Origin: DASXRU01 sp039933315
GTDB lineage: Bacteria; Acidobacteriota; Blastocatellia; Pyrinomonadales; Pyrinomonadaceae
Assembly (NCBI GenBank): GCA_039933315.1
Contig: JBDTOI010000008.1
Span: 1 to 54,538, forward strand
Direction: 5' to 3'
Length of the DNA stretch: 54,538 nucleotides
Shown here: piece after piece, positions 33,913 to 41,143 of the stretch
Layout of the letters: every line of letters begins with the position of its first letter
Position numbering within the stretch: position 1 is the stretch's first letter
Notes under the pieces: model-generated
The model's database searches: none
Told to the model about the DNA's origin: nothing
What the model saw: the letters and a program-made list of their open reading frames with translations, nothing else
Translations under genes and position numbers: made by a program

Positions 33913-33972
33913 CTCCGTGCCTCCGTGGTGCACAGAACTGGCTTAACCACGGAGACACGGAAAACACGGAGA
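33913..33972. repeat. Dyad of ACGGAG words between rpiB and glyA
   Basis: CTCCGTGCCTCCGTGGT on the left (33913-33929) faces ACCACGGAGACACGG on the right (from 33946), extended by a further ACACGGAG copy. The same right-arm sequence recurs at 34562-34586 on the other side of rpiB. Confidence 0.75.
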
Positions 33973-33979
33973 AGGGCGA

Positions 33980-34444
33980 TCAATGTCTGGCGTGTTCTGC
34001 GAGTTCTTCCTGCTCGATCTCTGTAATCTTTTCTACTCTGCGCGCGTGGCGGCCGCCATCAAACTTCGCTGCAAACCAGGCCCGGATGATTGTGGGAATA
34101 TCGTCGAGCGACTGGGTACGCGCACCCACCGCAAGCACATTCGCGTCATTGTGCTGACGTGCCAGTCTGGCAGTTTCTTCGGACCAGGCAACGGCAGCGC
34201 GCACGCCGGGAACCTTGTTGGCCGCGATGGCCATACCGGTCCCTGAGCCGCACACCAACAAGCCCTGTTCCACCCGGCCGTGTGACACTTCTTCGGCAAC
34301 CTTGCGAGCGTAGTCCGGGTAGTCGACAGATTCTTCTGATACTGATCCCAAATCTTCAAACTCGATTCCCATCTCTGTCAGCATGGGCTTCAGACGTTCT
34401 TTTTCTTCAAAGCCGGCGTGATCGCTGGCGATTGCGATTTTCAT
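33980..34444 (-). CDS. rpiB: Ribose 5-phosphate isomerase B
   Basis: The enzyme interconverts ribose 5-phosphate and ribulose 5-phosphate. Conserved parts: MKIAIASDHAGFEEKERL, VDYPDYARKVAEEV, LLVCGSGTGMAIAANKVPGV with the catalytic Cys, and RQHNDANVLAVGART. The length of 154 aa is typical. It is upstream of glyA on the same strand and has similar word-type hairpins on both sides, so it may sit in its own repeat-bounded block. Confidence 0.96.
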   Translation of the reverse strand: MKIAIASDHAGFEEKERLKPMLTEMGIEFEDLGSVSEESVDYPDYARKVAEEVSHGRVEQGLLVCGSGTGMAIAANKVPGVRAAVAWSEETARLARQHNDANVLAVGARTQSLDDIPTIIRAWFAAKFDGGRHARRVEKITEIEQEELAEHARH

Positions 34445-34520
34445 TTTGGTAGCTCGCTTTTTAGAGTGATTTCACGGCGATGGTACATCACGCATGTTAC
34501 CGCCGCAACCATTGCGGTTT

Positions 34521-34586
34521 TCTCTGTGTTCTCGGTGTCTCCGTGGTGGGCGGAAGTATTTACCACGGAGACACAGAGAGCACGGA
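34521..34586. repeat. Dyad of ACGGAG words between rpiB and proS
   Basis: The left arm TCTCTGTGTTCTCGGTGTCT and on (34521-34547) pairs with the right arm ACCACGGAGACACAGAGAGC and on (34562-34586), loop 14 nt. It is the second copy of the family found at 33913-33972 and lies in the divergent gap between rpiB and proS, where both promoters must be. Confidence 0.8.
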
Positions 34587-34672
34587 GCGTTGCGTTCACC
34601 GCAGGTGCTAAGAGAGAATGAAGCCTCGCATTAATCGATTCATCGAGGAGTTCTGTTTAACTTCAAAACAAT

Positions 34673-36406
34673 ATGCGCTGGTCACAATACTTTATCCCCA
34701 CACTGCGCGAAGATCCGGCCGACGCCGAGGTCGTTTCGCACAAACTGCTGCTGCGCGCCGGAATCGTGCGCCAGCTAGCCGCCGGAATCTATTCTTACCT
34801 GCCCCTGGGCCAGCGAATTGCGCTGAAGGTGATGCAGATTTTGCGCGAAGAAATGAACCGCATCGGAGGCCAGGAGTTTTACCTGCCGGCGCTGCATCCG
34901 GCTGAGATCTGGCAGGAATCGGGGCGCTGGAGCGCTATCGGTGACGACATGTTTCGCCTGAAAGATCGCAAAGGGGCGGACATGTGTCTGGGCATGACGC
35001 ATGAAGAAATCTTCACGACGGTTGCGCGTAACCAACTTCGATCTTACAAGCAGCTGCCACAGGTTTGGTATCAGATTCAGATCAAGTTTCGCGACGAACT
35101 GAGACCAAAATCGGGTTTTATGCGTCTGCGCACTTTCATCATGAAGGATGCCTACACCTTTGACGCGGATCGCGAGGGGTTGGACCGATCGTTTATCGAT
35201 CAGCGCGAAGCTTACAAACGGATCTTTACGCGTTGCGGCATTGAGTTCTCCATTGTGGAAGCCTCGTCCGGATCGATGGGTGGTTCGGAGTCAAGCGAGT
35301 TTGTGGCCCGCACGGACGCGGGGGAAGACTTGATAGCCAACTGCAGCAACTGCGGGTACTCGGCAAATTTGGAAAAAGCGACCTCGCGTGTGCGCGCGAT
35401 TCCCGATGAGCCCGGCCCGGATGCTCCGGAAGAATTCCCCACCCCGGGGGTTCGCACGATTGAGGATTTGACGACATTCCCGGGCGGCACCGCGAGTGAT
35501 CATCAGATTAAGACGCTGGTTTACATTGCCACTATCGAAGACGAACCGCGGCCGGTGCTGGCCCTGCTGCGCGGTGATCATCAGTTGCACGAGACGAAAT
35601 TGGCAGATTCGCTCGGCTCGACGGCGGTGCGACCAGCACACGCTGAAGAAATCAAAGAGCTCCTGGGGGCAAGTGCGGGCAGTTTAGGGGGAGTACAAGC
35701 GAAAGAGAAAGCTAAACAAAACTTCCATATCATTGCCGACGAGTCTTTGCGTGGCCGGCGCAATATGACGACCGGCGCAAACAAAGACGAGCACCACCTT
35801 CGCGGCGTGGATATCGACCGCGACATCAAACCGGATCAATGGGCCGACCTGCGTACAGTGGTCTCGGGCGAGCCCTGTCCCCGTTGCGAAACCGGCGTCC
35901 TCGACGTTTACAAGGCCATGGAAATAGGCCACATCTTCAAGCTGGGCACAAAGTATTCCGAGTCGATGGGCGCGACTTTCCTGACTCCTGATGGCAAGGA
36001 AGCCCCGCTTGTTATGGGCAGCTACGGCATCGGCGTGGAACGCATCATCACGGCCGCCGTTGAGCAGAGCCATGACGACGACGGCATTATCTGGCCGCGC
36101 TCGATCGCGCCTTTTGATGTGGTGGTCACAATCACCAACGTGAAGCAAGACCCCATACGAGAAGCAGGCGAGAAGCTTTACCAGGAGATGCAGGCGGCCG
36201 GGCTCGATGTGTTGCTCGATGATCGCGACGAGCGCGCTGGCGTAAAATTCAAAGATGCCGATCTGGTAGGTGTTCCTTTTCGCATTACGGTGGGCAAAAA
36301 AGTAGCCGATGGCCTGGTGGAACTATTTGATCGCAGTACAAAGCAAAGCGAAGACGTTAAGATCGATGAAGTCGTGGCCCGCCTCGCGGATCTTAAAGGC
36401 GCATAG
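34673..36406 (+). CDS. proS: Prolyl-tRNA synthetase (bacterial type with editing domain)
   Basis: This class II synthetase charges tRNA-Pro. Motif 1 region: LPLGQRIALKVMQILREEMN; motif 2: YQIQIKFRDELRPKSGFMRLR; motif 3: MGSYGIGVERIITAAVEQ. An inserted editing domain lies around residues 225-385 (TLVYIATIEDEPRP to RGRRNMTTGANKDEHHL), so it is the prokaryote-type (ProS type 1). The C-terminal anticodon-binding domain has VLLDDRDERAGVKFKDADLVG. The length of 577 aa is normal. Two small zinc-like CxxC pairs (NCSNCG; CPRCETG) flank the insert. The next gene starts 20 nt later. Confidence 0.98.
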   Translation: MRWSQYFIPTLREDPADAEVVSHKLLLRAGIVRQLAAGIYSYLPLGQRIALKVMQILREEMNRIGGQEFYLPALHPAEIWQESGRWSAIGDDMFRLKDRKGADMCLGMTHEEIFTTVARNQLRSYKQLPQVWYQIQIKFRDELRPKSGFMRLRTFIMKDAYTFDADREGLDRSFIDQREAYKRIFTRCGIEFSIVEASSGSMGGSESSEFVARTDAGEDLIANCSNCGYSANLEKATSRVRAIPDEPGPDAPEEFPTPGVRTIEDLTTFPGGTASDHQIKTLVYIATIEDEPRPVLALLRGDHQLHETKLADSLGSTAVRPAHAEEIKELLGASAGSLGGVQAKEKAKQNFHIIADESLRGRRNMTTGANKDEHHLRGVDIDRDIKPDQWADLRTVVSGEPCPRCETGVLDVYKAMEIGHIFKLGTKYSESMGATFLTPDGKEAPLVMGSYGIGVERIITAAVEQSHDDDGIIWPRSIAPFDVVVTITNVKQDPIREAGEKLYQEMQAAGLDVLLDDRDERAGVKFKDADLVGVPFRITVGKKVADGLVELFDRSTKQSEDVKIDEVVARLADLKGA

Positions 36407-36425
36407 TTTTAGTATTTCCATATCC

Positions 36426-37853
36426 ATGAAATTCATCTGGCTTTCTTTGCTTCTTATCGTGCTGGTCGGGTCGGCTACTGTGGCGCAGGAACCGCTGCCT
36501 GATCTGGTGCGCAGAATTAAGCCGTCCGCGGTTGCGATCGAAACATTTAATGCGCGCGGCGAAAAGCTGGCACGCGGCAGCGGGTTCTTCATCGCGCTAA
36601 ACCGGGTCGTAACAAATCGTCACGTGATTGATGGCGCCTACCGTGCGGAAATTCACTTGAGCAATGGCAACAGTTACCCGGTCAAAGGTGTGCTGGCGGT
36701 CGATGGCGAGGGCGACATTGCCTTGCTGCAGGTGGATGTTCCTTCGTCGCTGGTGAAGCCGCTATCCCTGGTGCGCACGTCGCCGCAGGAAGGCGAGAGC
36801 ATTGTGGTTATTGGCAATCCTTTTGGCTTTGAAGGCAGCGTCTCCAACGGCATTGTGTCGGCCGTGCGTGAAATCTCAAACTATGGCCGCATCATTCAAA
36901 TAACGGCGCCTATTTCACCCGGTTCCAGCGGCAGTCCGGTCGTTAACATGTCAGGCCAACTCGTGGGGGTGGCGACGTTACAGTTAACCGATGGGCAGAG
37001 TCTGAACTTTGCTGTGCCTTCTGAGCGCGTCGCCCAGCTCCAGGCCGGCACACTCACATCGTTCTCCGACCTGATGACTTCCTCCAGAAGGAACAAGCGT
37101 GCGGCTGCGGAACATTATTACGCTCAGGGTCTGGGTTTTCTCTCGCATGATGATTGGGCCAGGGCCCTCCCGCTCTTTGAAAAGGCCGTGGATACGGATT
37201 CCGACTACGCCGAGGCGTGGTACCAGACCAGTTACTGCAACGGCATGCTGGGCCGCCACACTGAGGCCCTGCGGGCCTCGCGTCAGGTGATTCGGCTGAG
37301 ACCGGATTGGCCTGAGCCATACGTAAACATGGGCCATGCGTATTCCCGGCTGAGCCAGTATCAGGAAGCCATCAATGCCTATAAACAGGCGGCGCGGCTG
37401 GATCCCTACAACGCGGATGTCCAGTTCGCCATCGGTGTTACGTACGGCAAATGGAGCAAACCTGACGATGAGATCCTGGCTTATCGAAAGGCAATCGGTC
37501 TCAGGCCGGATCATGCCGGCGCGTACGAACGGCTGGGCCTGGTGTATTTCCGCCTAAATCGTTTCAAGGAGGCCGCCGCCGCTTTCGATCAGTTGCGCAT
37601 GCTGAGGCCCGGAGAGGCAAAGGCCAGCAACTATTTGGGTGAGACGTATTTGAAATTGAACAGGGTGGAGGAGAGTATTGAAGCCTTTAAGCAGGCCACC
37701 CGCCTAAAGCCCGACTTCGGCGATGCATACTACAATCTGGCGGTGGGATATCTGGCCCTGGGGGACCGCGAAGCAGCCATGGTCCAATACAACATCCTGA
37801 AAGCGATCGATGCCGATCTGGCGGAGAAACTCTTCAGTCTGATTAACCCCTAA
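36426..37853 (+). CDS. Exported trypsin-like serine protease fused to TPR repeats
   Basis: The ATG at 36426 gives a signal peptide (MKFIWLSLLLIVLVGSATVA, cleavage before QEPLP). A DegP-like trypsin domain follows (about residues 25-215) with a full catalytic triad: His66 in TNRHVID, Asp97 in GDIALLQVD, Ser168 in SPGSSGSPVVN. No PDZ domain is present. Instead about six TPR units fill residues 225-475 (for example AEAWYQTSYCNGMLGRHTEA and GDAYYNLAVGYLALGDREAA). It probably cleaves or holds envelope proteins, with the TPRs binding partners. It follows proS by 20 nt and converges on the NtrC-type gene, with only 9 nt between the stops. The open frame extends to 36309 but lies within proS. Confidence 0.92.
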   Translation: MKFIWLSLLLIVLVGSATVAQEPLPDLVRRIKPSAVAIETFNARGEKLARGSGFFIALNRVVTNRHVIDGAYRAEIHLSNGNSYPVKGVLAVDGEGDIALLQVDVPSSLVKPLSLVRTSPQEGESIVVIGNPFGFEGSVSNGIVSAVREISNYGRIIQITAPISPGSSGSPVVNMSGQLVGVATLQLTDGQSLNFAVPSERVAQLQAGTLTSFSDLMTSSRRNKRAAAEHYYAQGLGFLSHDDWARALPLFEKAVDTDSDYAEAWYQTSYCNGMLGRHTEALRASRQVIRLRPDWPEPYVNMGHAYSRLSQYQEAINAYKQAARLDPYNADVQFAIGVTYGKWSKPDDEILAYRKAIGLRPDHAGAYERLGLVYFRLNRFKEAAAAFDQLRMLRPGEAKASNYLGETYLKLNRVEESIEAFKQATRLKPDFGDAYYNLAVGYLALGDREAAMVQYNILKAIDADLAEKLFSLINP

Positions 37854-37862
37854 GCGCTGGCC

Positions 37863-39251
37863 CTACACCGAGACCAGTCCAGCCACGTCGATATTGTATT
37901 TTCTGATCTTGCTGTAAAGACGGGGGCGGTAGATGCCCAGGAGATTGGCCGCCGCTTGTTTGTTGCCGCCGGTCCGTTGCAGCGTCTTCTCGATAACAAG
38001 TTTCTCGATGTCCTCAAGCGTCATGTTGGGGGGAACGTCCCAGGCACTGGCGCCCGTCGTTCCTTCCGGAGCGGTGCCGTTGTCGAAAGGAAGATCGACC
38101 GGTTCGATCTTGTTTCCCTTGGCCAGCAGCACTGCTCGCTCCAGCACGTTCTGTAACTCGCGCACATTCCCCGGCCACGCATGACCGAATAGACGCTGAT
38201 AGGCGGTCTGCGAAACGCCGGTGATGGGCCGATCGTATTTTTCCGCGTACATTTTCAGAAAGTGATCCGTCAGCAGTTGTATGTCATCGGTCCGTTCGCG
38301 CAGAGGCGGCACGTGAATGGTGATCGTCGAGATTCGGTAAAACAAGTCGTCTCGCAAGAGCCCGTCCCGGATGGCATCCGCCGGCATTCGATTGGTGGAC
38401 GTAATCAGGCGGAAGTCCACCGCATAGGTCTTTTCCGAACCAATCTTGCGGTAGCTTCTCTCCTGCAAAACGCGTAGCAGCTTCGGTTGCAGTTCGACTG
38501 GCATTTCGGCGATTTCGTCGAGCATCAGGGAGCCGCCCGCTGCATGCTGCACCAGGCCTTCCTTGTCGGCGTGCGCCCCCGTGAATGCGCCTTTGGTGTG
38601 CCCGAACAACTCGGATTCAATCAGCTCTTTCGGCAAGGCGGCGCAGTTAACTTTGATAAAGGTCTTCTTCGATCGCAGGGAGTTGTAATGGATCGCGTTG
38701 GCGATAAGCTCCTTGCCGGTGCCGGACTCGCCGACAATCAGCACATTGGCATCTGATTTGGCAACCGATTCGATAGTCTCGTAGATCTGCTGCATCTGTT
38801 TGGAAGCACCGATGATGTTGAAGTATTCGGCGCGGGTGGACATCTGCCGCCGCATGTTGGCAGTTTCGGCCATTAACTCGCGGCGCTCGAGGGCCTTCTC
38901 CACCAGCGGCTGCATTTCTTCAAAGTCGAACGGCTTCTCCACAAAATAGAAGGCGCCTGCCTTGGTGGCTTCGACCGCCCTGGCCACTGTTCCATATCCC
39001 GTGACTACGATTACTTCTGTGGCCGGCCGCGCATCCTTCATGTGGCGCATAACATCAAGGCCGTCCATATCGGGAAGCTGTAGATCGCAGATCGCCAGAT
39101 GGTGGCCGCCACGATCAAATAACTCGATCGCTTCCGTGCCGGTCGAGGACGTGTCAACGGTGTAGCCCTCCTCGGTCAAGTTCTGCTTGAGCGAGTCGGC
39201 CATCATCGGTTCGTCGTCAACCACAAGAATGCGAATGTCTTTGTTTCCCAC
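37863..39251 (-). CDS. NtrC-family sigma-54-dependent response regulator
   Basis: The protein has a receiver domain (Asp56 in CDLQLPDMDG, Lys in EKPFDF), a sigma-54 AAA+ domain with Walker A GESGTGKE, the sigma-54 contact loop GAFTGA and Walker B GSLMLDEIAEMP, and a C-terminal Fis-type HTH (GGNKQAAANLLGIYRPRLYS). The length of 462 aa is typical. It would activate sigma-54 promoters after phosphorylation. The upstream gene (39315-40025, 63 nt gap, same strand) encodes a histidine-kinase-like protein that is probably its partner. Its targets are not evident in this window. Confidence 0.95.
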   Translation of the reverse strand: MGNKDIRILVVDDEPMMADSLKQNLTEEGYTVDTSSTGTEAIELFDRGGHHLAICDLQLPDMDGLDVMRHMKDARPATEVIVVTGYGTVARAVEATKAGAFYFVEKPFDFEEMQPLVEKALERRELMAETANMRRQMSTRAEYFNIIGASKQMQQIYETIESVAKSDANVLIVGESGTGKELIANAIHYNSLRSKKTFIKVNCAALPKELIESELFGHTKGAFTGAHADKEGLVQHAAGGSLMLDEIAEMPVELQPKLLRVLQERSYRKIGSEKTYAVDFRLITSTNRMPADAIRDGLLRDDLFYRISTITIHVPPLRERTDDIQLLTDHFLKMYAEKYDRPITGVSQTAYQRLFGHAWPGNVRELQNVLERAVLLAKGNKIEPVDLPFDNGTAPEGTTGASAWDVPPNMTLEDIEKLVIEKTLQRTGGNKQAAANLLGIYRPRLYSKIRKYNIDVAGLVSV

Positions 39252-39314
39252 TTATGTCTCCCTACGGACGCTGGAATGTTTGAACGGTGCCGGTACGGCT
39301 TCGAATTTCTCAAC

Positions 39315-40025
39315 CTAGGGCCAGAGCGGCAATCGCACTCGCAGCCGATCGGTCTCCTGCTCGGTTGAGCCCTGATGGGCCTCGATTATTTTTGCTGCCA
39401 GCGCCAGGCGCAGGCCTGCGCTGCCATTTAGGGAATGAAAAGGATCGCTCCCGTCCAGGATCAGTATTCCCCGCCATTCGATAACGGCGATCGGTGATTC
39501 AGTCGAGCCATTCCGTGCCAGATTAATGGATAAGGGCGTGGTTTCCCTTTGCAGTTGCGCCAGACCCGCAGCGCCTTCGGTTACTGCCTTTAACGCTTCA
39601 GTCAGAATTTGTAGATCAAATTCGCCCTCCAGGACATCAACTTCGGAATCAAAAGTGAATCGCACCTCTTCCGAAAGGGCAGGAGTGGCATCCGTGATTG
39701 CGCTCATCAGTATTTTCGCGAGATCGGCCCGGGAACGGCGCAATTCAATGGGTCTGCCGAGCCGTACCAGCGTGGTCATATCGCTGGCGGCCCGGTCGAG
39801 ACCGGAAATCAGCTTTAGTACCGTTTCGCGCTCGTCCAGAGGCCGCTCGCTTCGTTCCATACGTCGCCGCAGGAACGTGGCATAAAGTTTGAGGCCATTT
39901 ATCTGATTCTTGAGGTCGTGGACGATTTGCAGGGAAGCCCGCCCCAGCTCCGCCAGCGTGGTTGTGTCCTGATTGTCCAATAACAGCGGCTTCATATTTA
40001 ACCCTGGCTCGTGACTGTCGTTCAT
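39315..40025 (-). CDS. Degenerate histidine-kinase-like protein
   Basis: This 236-aa soluble protein keeps an H-box-like dimerisation helix, LQIVHDLKNQINGLKLYATF (His36), and a G2-like stretch, GSAGLRLALAAKIIEAHQGS, near the C-terminus. The N-box of the ATPase domain is not recognisable; at its place stands LTEALKAVTEGAAGLAQL with no conserved Asn, and no D-x-G (G1) box is evident. It may therefore not bind ATP in the usual way. A Met at residue 11 is an alternative start. It precedes the NtrC-family gene by 63 nt on the same strand and may act as a phosphatase, scaffold or phosphotransfer partner. This is an inference. Confidence 0.75.
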   Translation of the reverse strand: MNDSHEPGLNMKPLLLDNQDTTTLAELGRASLQIVHDLKNQINGLKLYATFLRRRMERSERPLDERETVLKLISGLDRAASDMTTLVRLGRPIELRRSRADLAKILMSAITDATPALSEEVRFTFDSEVDVLEGEFDLQILTEALKAVTEGAAGLAQLQRETTPLSINLARNGSTESPIAVIEWRGILILDGSDPFHSLNGSAGLRLALAAKIIEAHQGSTEQETDRLRVRLPLWP

Positions 40026-40224
40026 TTCGCCACACGCGCCAAGCCGAAGTCTGTCATCGCACGTGTACGAATTGAACTCAAAATGGTGAACTAACGGTGT
40101 CGGCTTTCGATGCGTTATCTTACCAGAACCTGAGAACGTACGCTAGGCATGCAGAGGGATGGAGTTAGGGTATGTCCGAAAACTTTGCGGCGGCAAAGGC
40201 ACGACCGGGGGTCGGAGAGCTTAA

Positions 40225-40635
40225 ATGGATACCGAAAAGACAAAGCGGACCGTAATGGTCGTCGAAGACTTTGAGGATAACCGCTTCATGATGCGGCGGT
40301 TGCTGGAAATGAGCGGCTACAACGTGATTGAGGCCATTAACGGTGAGGAAGCTATCGAAATAGCCTTACGGGAGCGGCCCGCCCTCATTCTCATGGACTT
40401 GAGTTTGCCCCGCGTCGATGGCTTGGCGGCCACACGCCAGATGCGCCAGCATCACGAGTTGAGCAAAACTCCTATCGTCGCGGTCTCAGCACACGACACC
40501 ACGGATTTTCACGCCGAGGCATTGGCAGCTGGCTGCAACGATTACGTTACCAAGCCCATCGATTTTGATGAGTTGGAAGAACTCATGAAGGGTTTGTTGC
40601 CCGAGGGGGGAAGAACTAAACCAGGGGATGATTGA
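40225..40635 (+). CDS. Single-domain response regulator (CheY-like)
   Basis: The 136-aa protein is a lone receiver domain: acidic pocket VVEDFEDNRFMM, phospho-acceptor Asp58 in LILMDLSLPRVDG, the Thr/Ser position in VAVSAHDT, and Lys in DYVTKPIDFDELEE. There is no output domain. It overlaps the next gene by 8 nt and heads an operon of receiver, RsbRD-like protein and sensor kinase. It is divergent from the degenerate kinase gene across a 199-nt gap. Confidence 0.93.
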   Translation: MDTEKTKRTVMVVEDFEDNRFMMRRLLEMSGYNVIEAINGEEAIEIALRERPALILMDLSLPRVDGLAATRQMRQHHELSKTPIVAVSAHDTTDFHAEALAAGCNDYVTKPIDFDELEELMKGLLPEGGRTKPGDD

Positions 40636-41143
40636 GAACTTCTCCAACTTAATGCGACAGCATGAGAGTGCGATCATATGTTCATGGGTCGACGAAATCT
40701 ACTCAGAGCGGCGCACAACGCTGGCGAGCGCCCTCTCGTATGAACAGTTAGTCGGATTCTTGCCCGAATGCTTGGAGAGTATTTCCCAGTTGCTCGATTC
40801 GGCGGCGACGGACGCTGAGATCCTTGAGGTCGTAACCCGCCTGCGATCCTACGCCCAGGTGCGATTTCAACAGGGACTTCTGATCGACGAAGTCGTGCGA
40901 GAGTTTACTATCCTGCGGCGGGTCTTAAATGACTTTCTCTGGCAGGAGGGCGCGCGAACGCCCGAAGGTGATTGGCAATCGTTGCGTAGCGTGCTGCAAA
41001 GAGTAAATCAATTCGCCGATGAGTTAATTGCGCAAGCGCTGCTGGTGTATGCGGCAAGTCTGCGGCCCCCGGTCGAGACCCGTAGCTCGGTATGGCCTCC
41101 CCCTCGACGTCGAAAGGCCTTTCTGGGGGAACCCGAAGACTAA
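40628..41143 (+). CDS. RsbRD N-terminal-domain protein
   Basis: The 171-aa helical protein resembles the N-terminal domain of RsbR/RsbRD (a globin-like sensor fold seen in stressosome proteins): ESAIICSWVDEIYSERR, LRSYAQVRFQQGLLIDEVVREF and LRRVLNDFL. It lacks the STAS domain of full RsbR. A proline/arginine tail closes it. Its start overlaps the receiver gene by 8 nt and its stop overlaps the kinase ATG by one base (TAATG), so the three genes are translationally coupled. A role as a sensory partner of the kinase is an inference. Confidence 0.85.
   Translation: MIENFSNLMRQHESAIICSWVDEIYSERRTTLASALSYEQLVGFLPECLESISQLLDSAATDAEILEVVTRLRSYAQVRFQQGLLIDEVVREFTILRRVLNDFLWQEGARTPEGDWQSLRSVLQRVNQFADELIAQALLVYAASLRPPVETRSSVWPPPRRRKAFLGEPED

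Noticed and set aside
33886..33979. Glycine riboswitch upstream of glyA
   Set aside because: The leader consists of the ACGGAG-type dyad; none of the conserved glycine-aptamer pieces could be seen.
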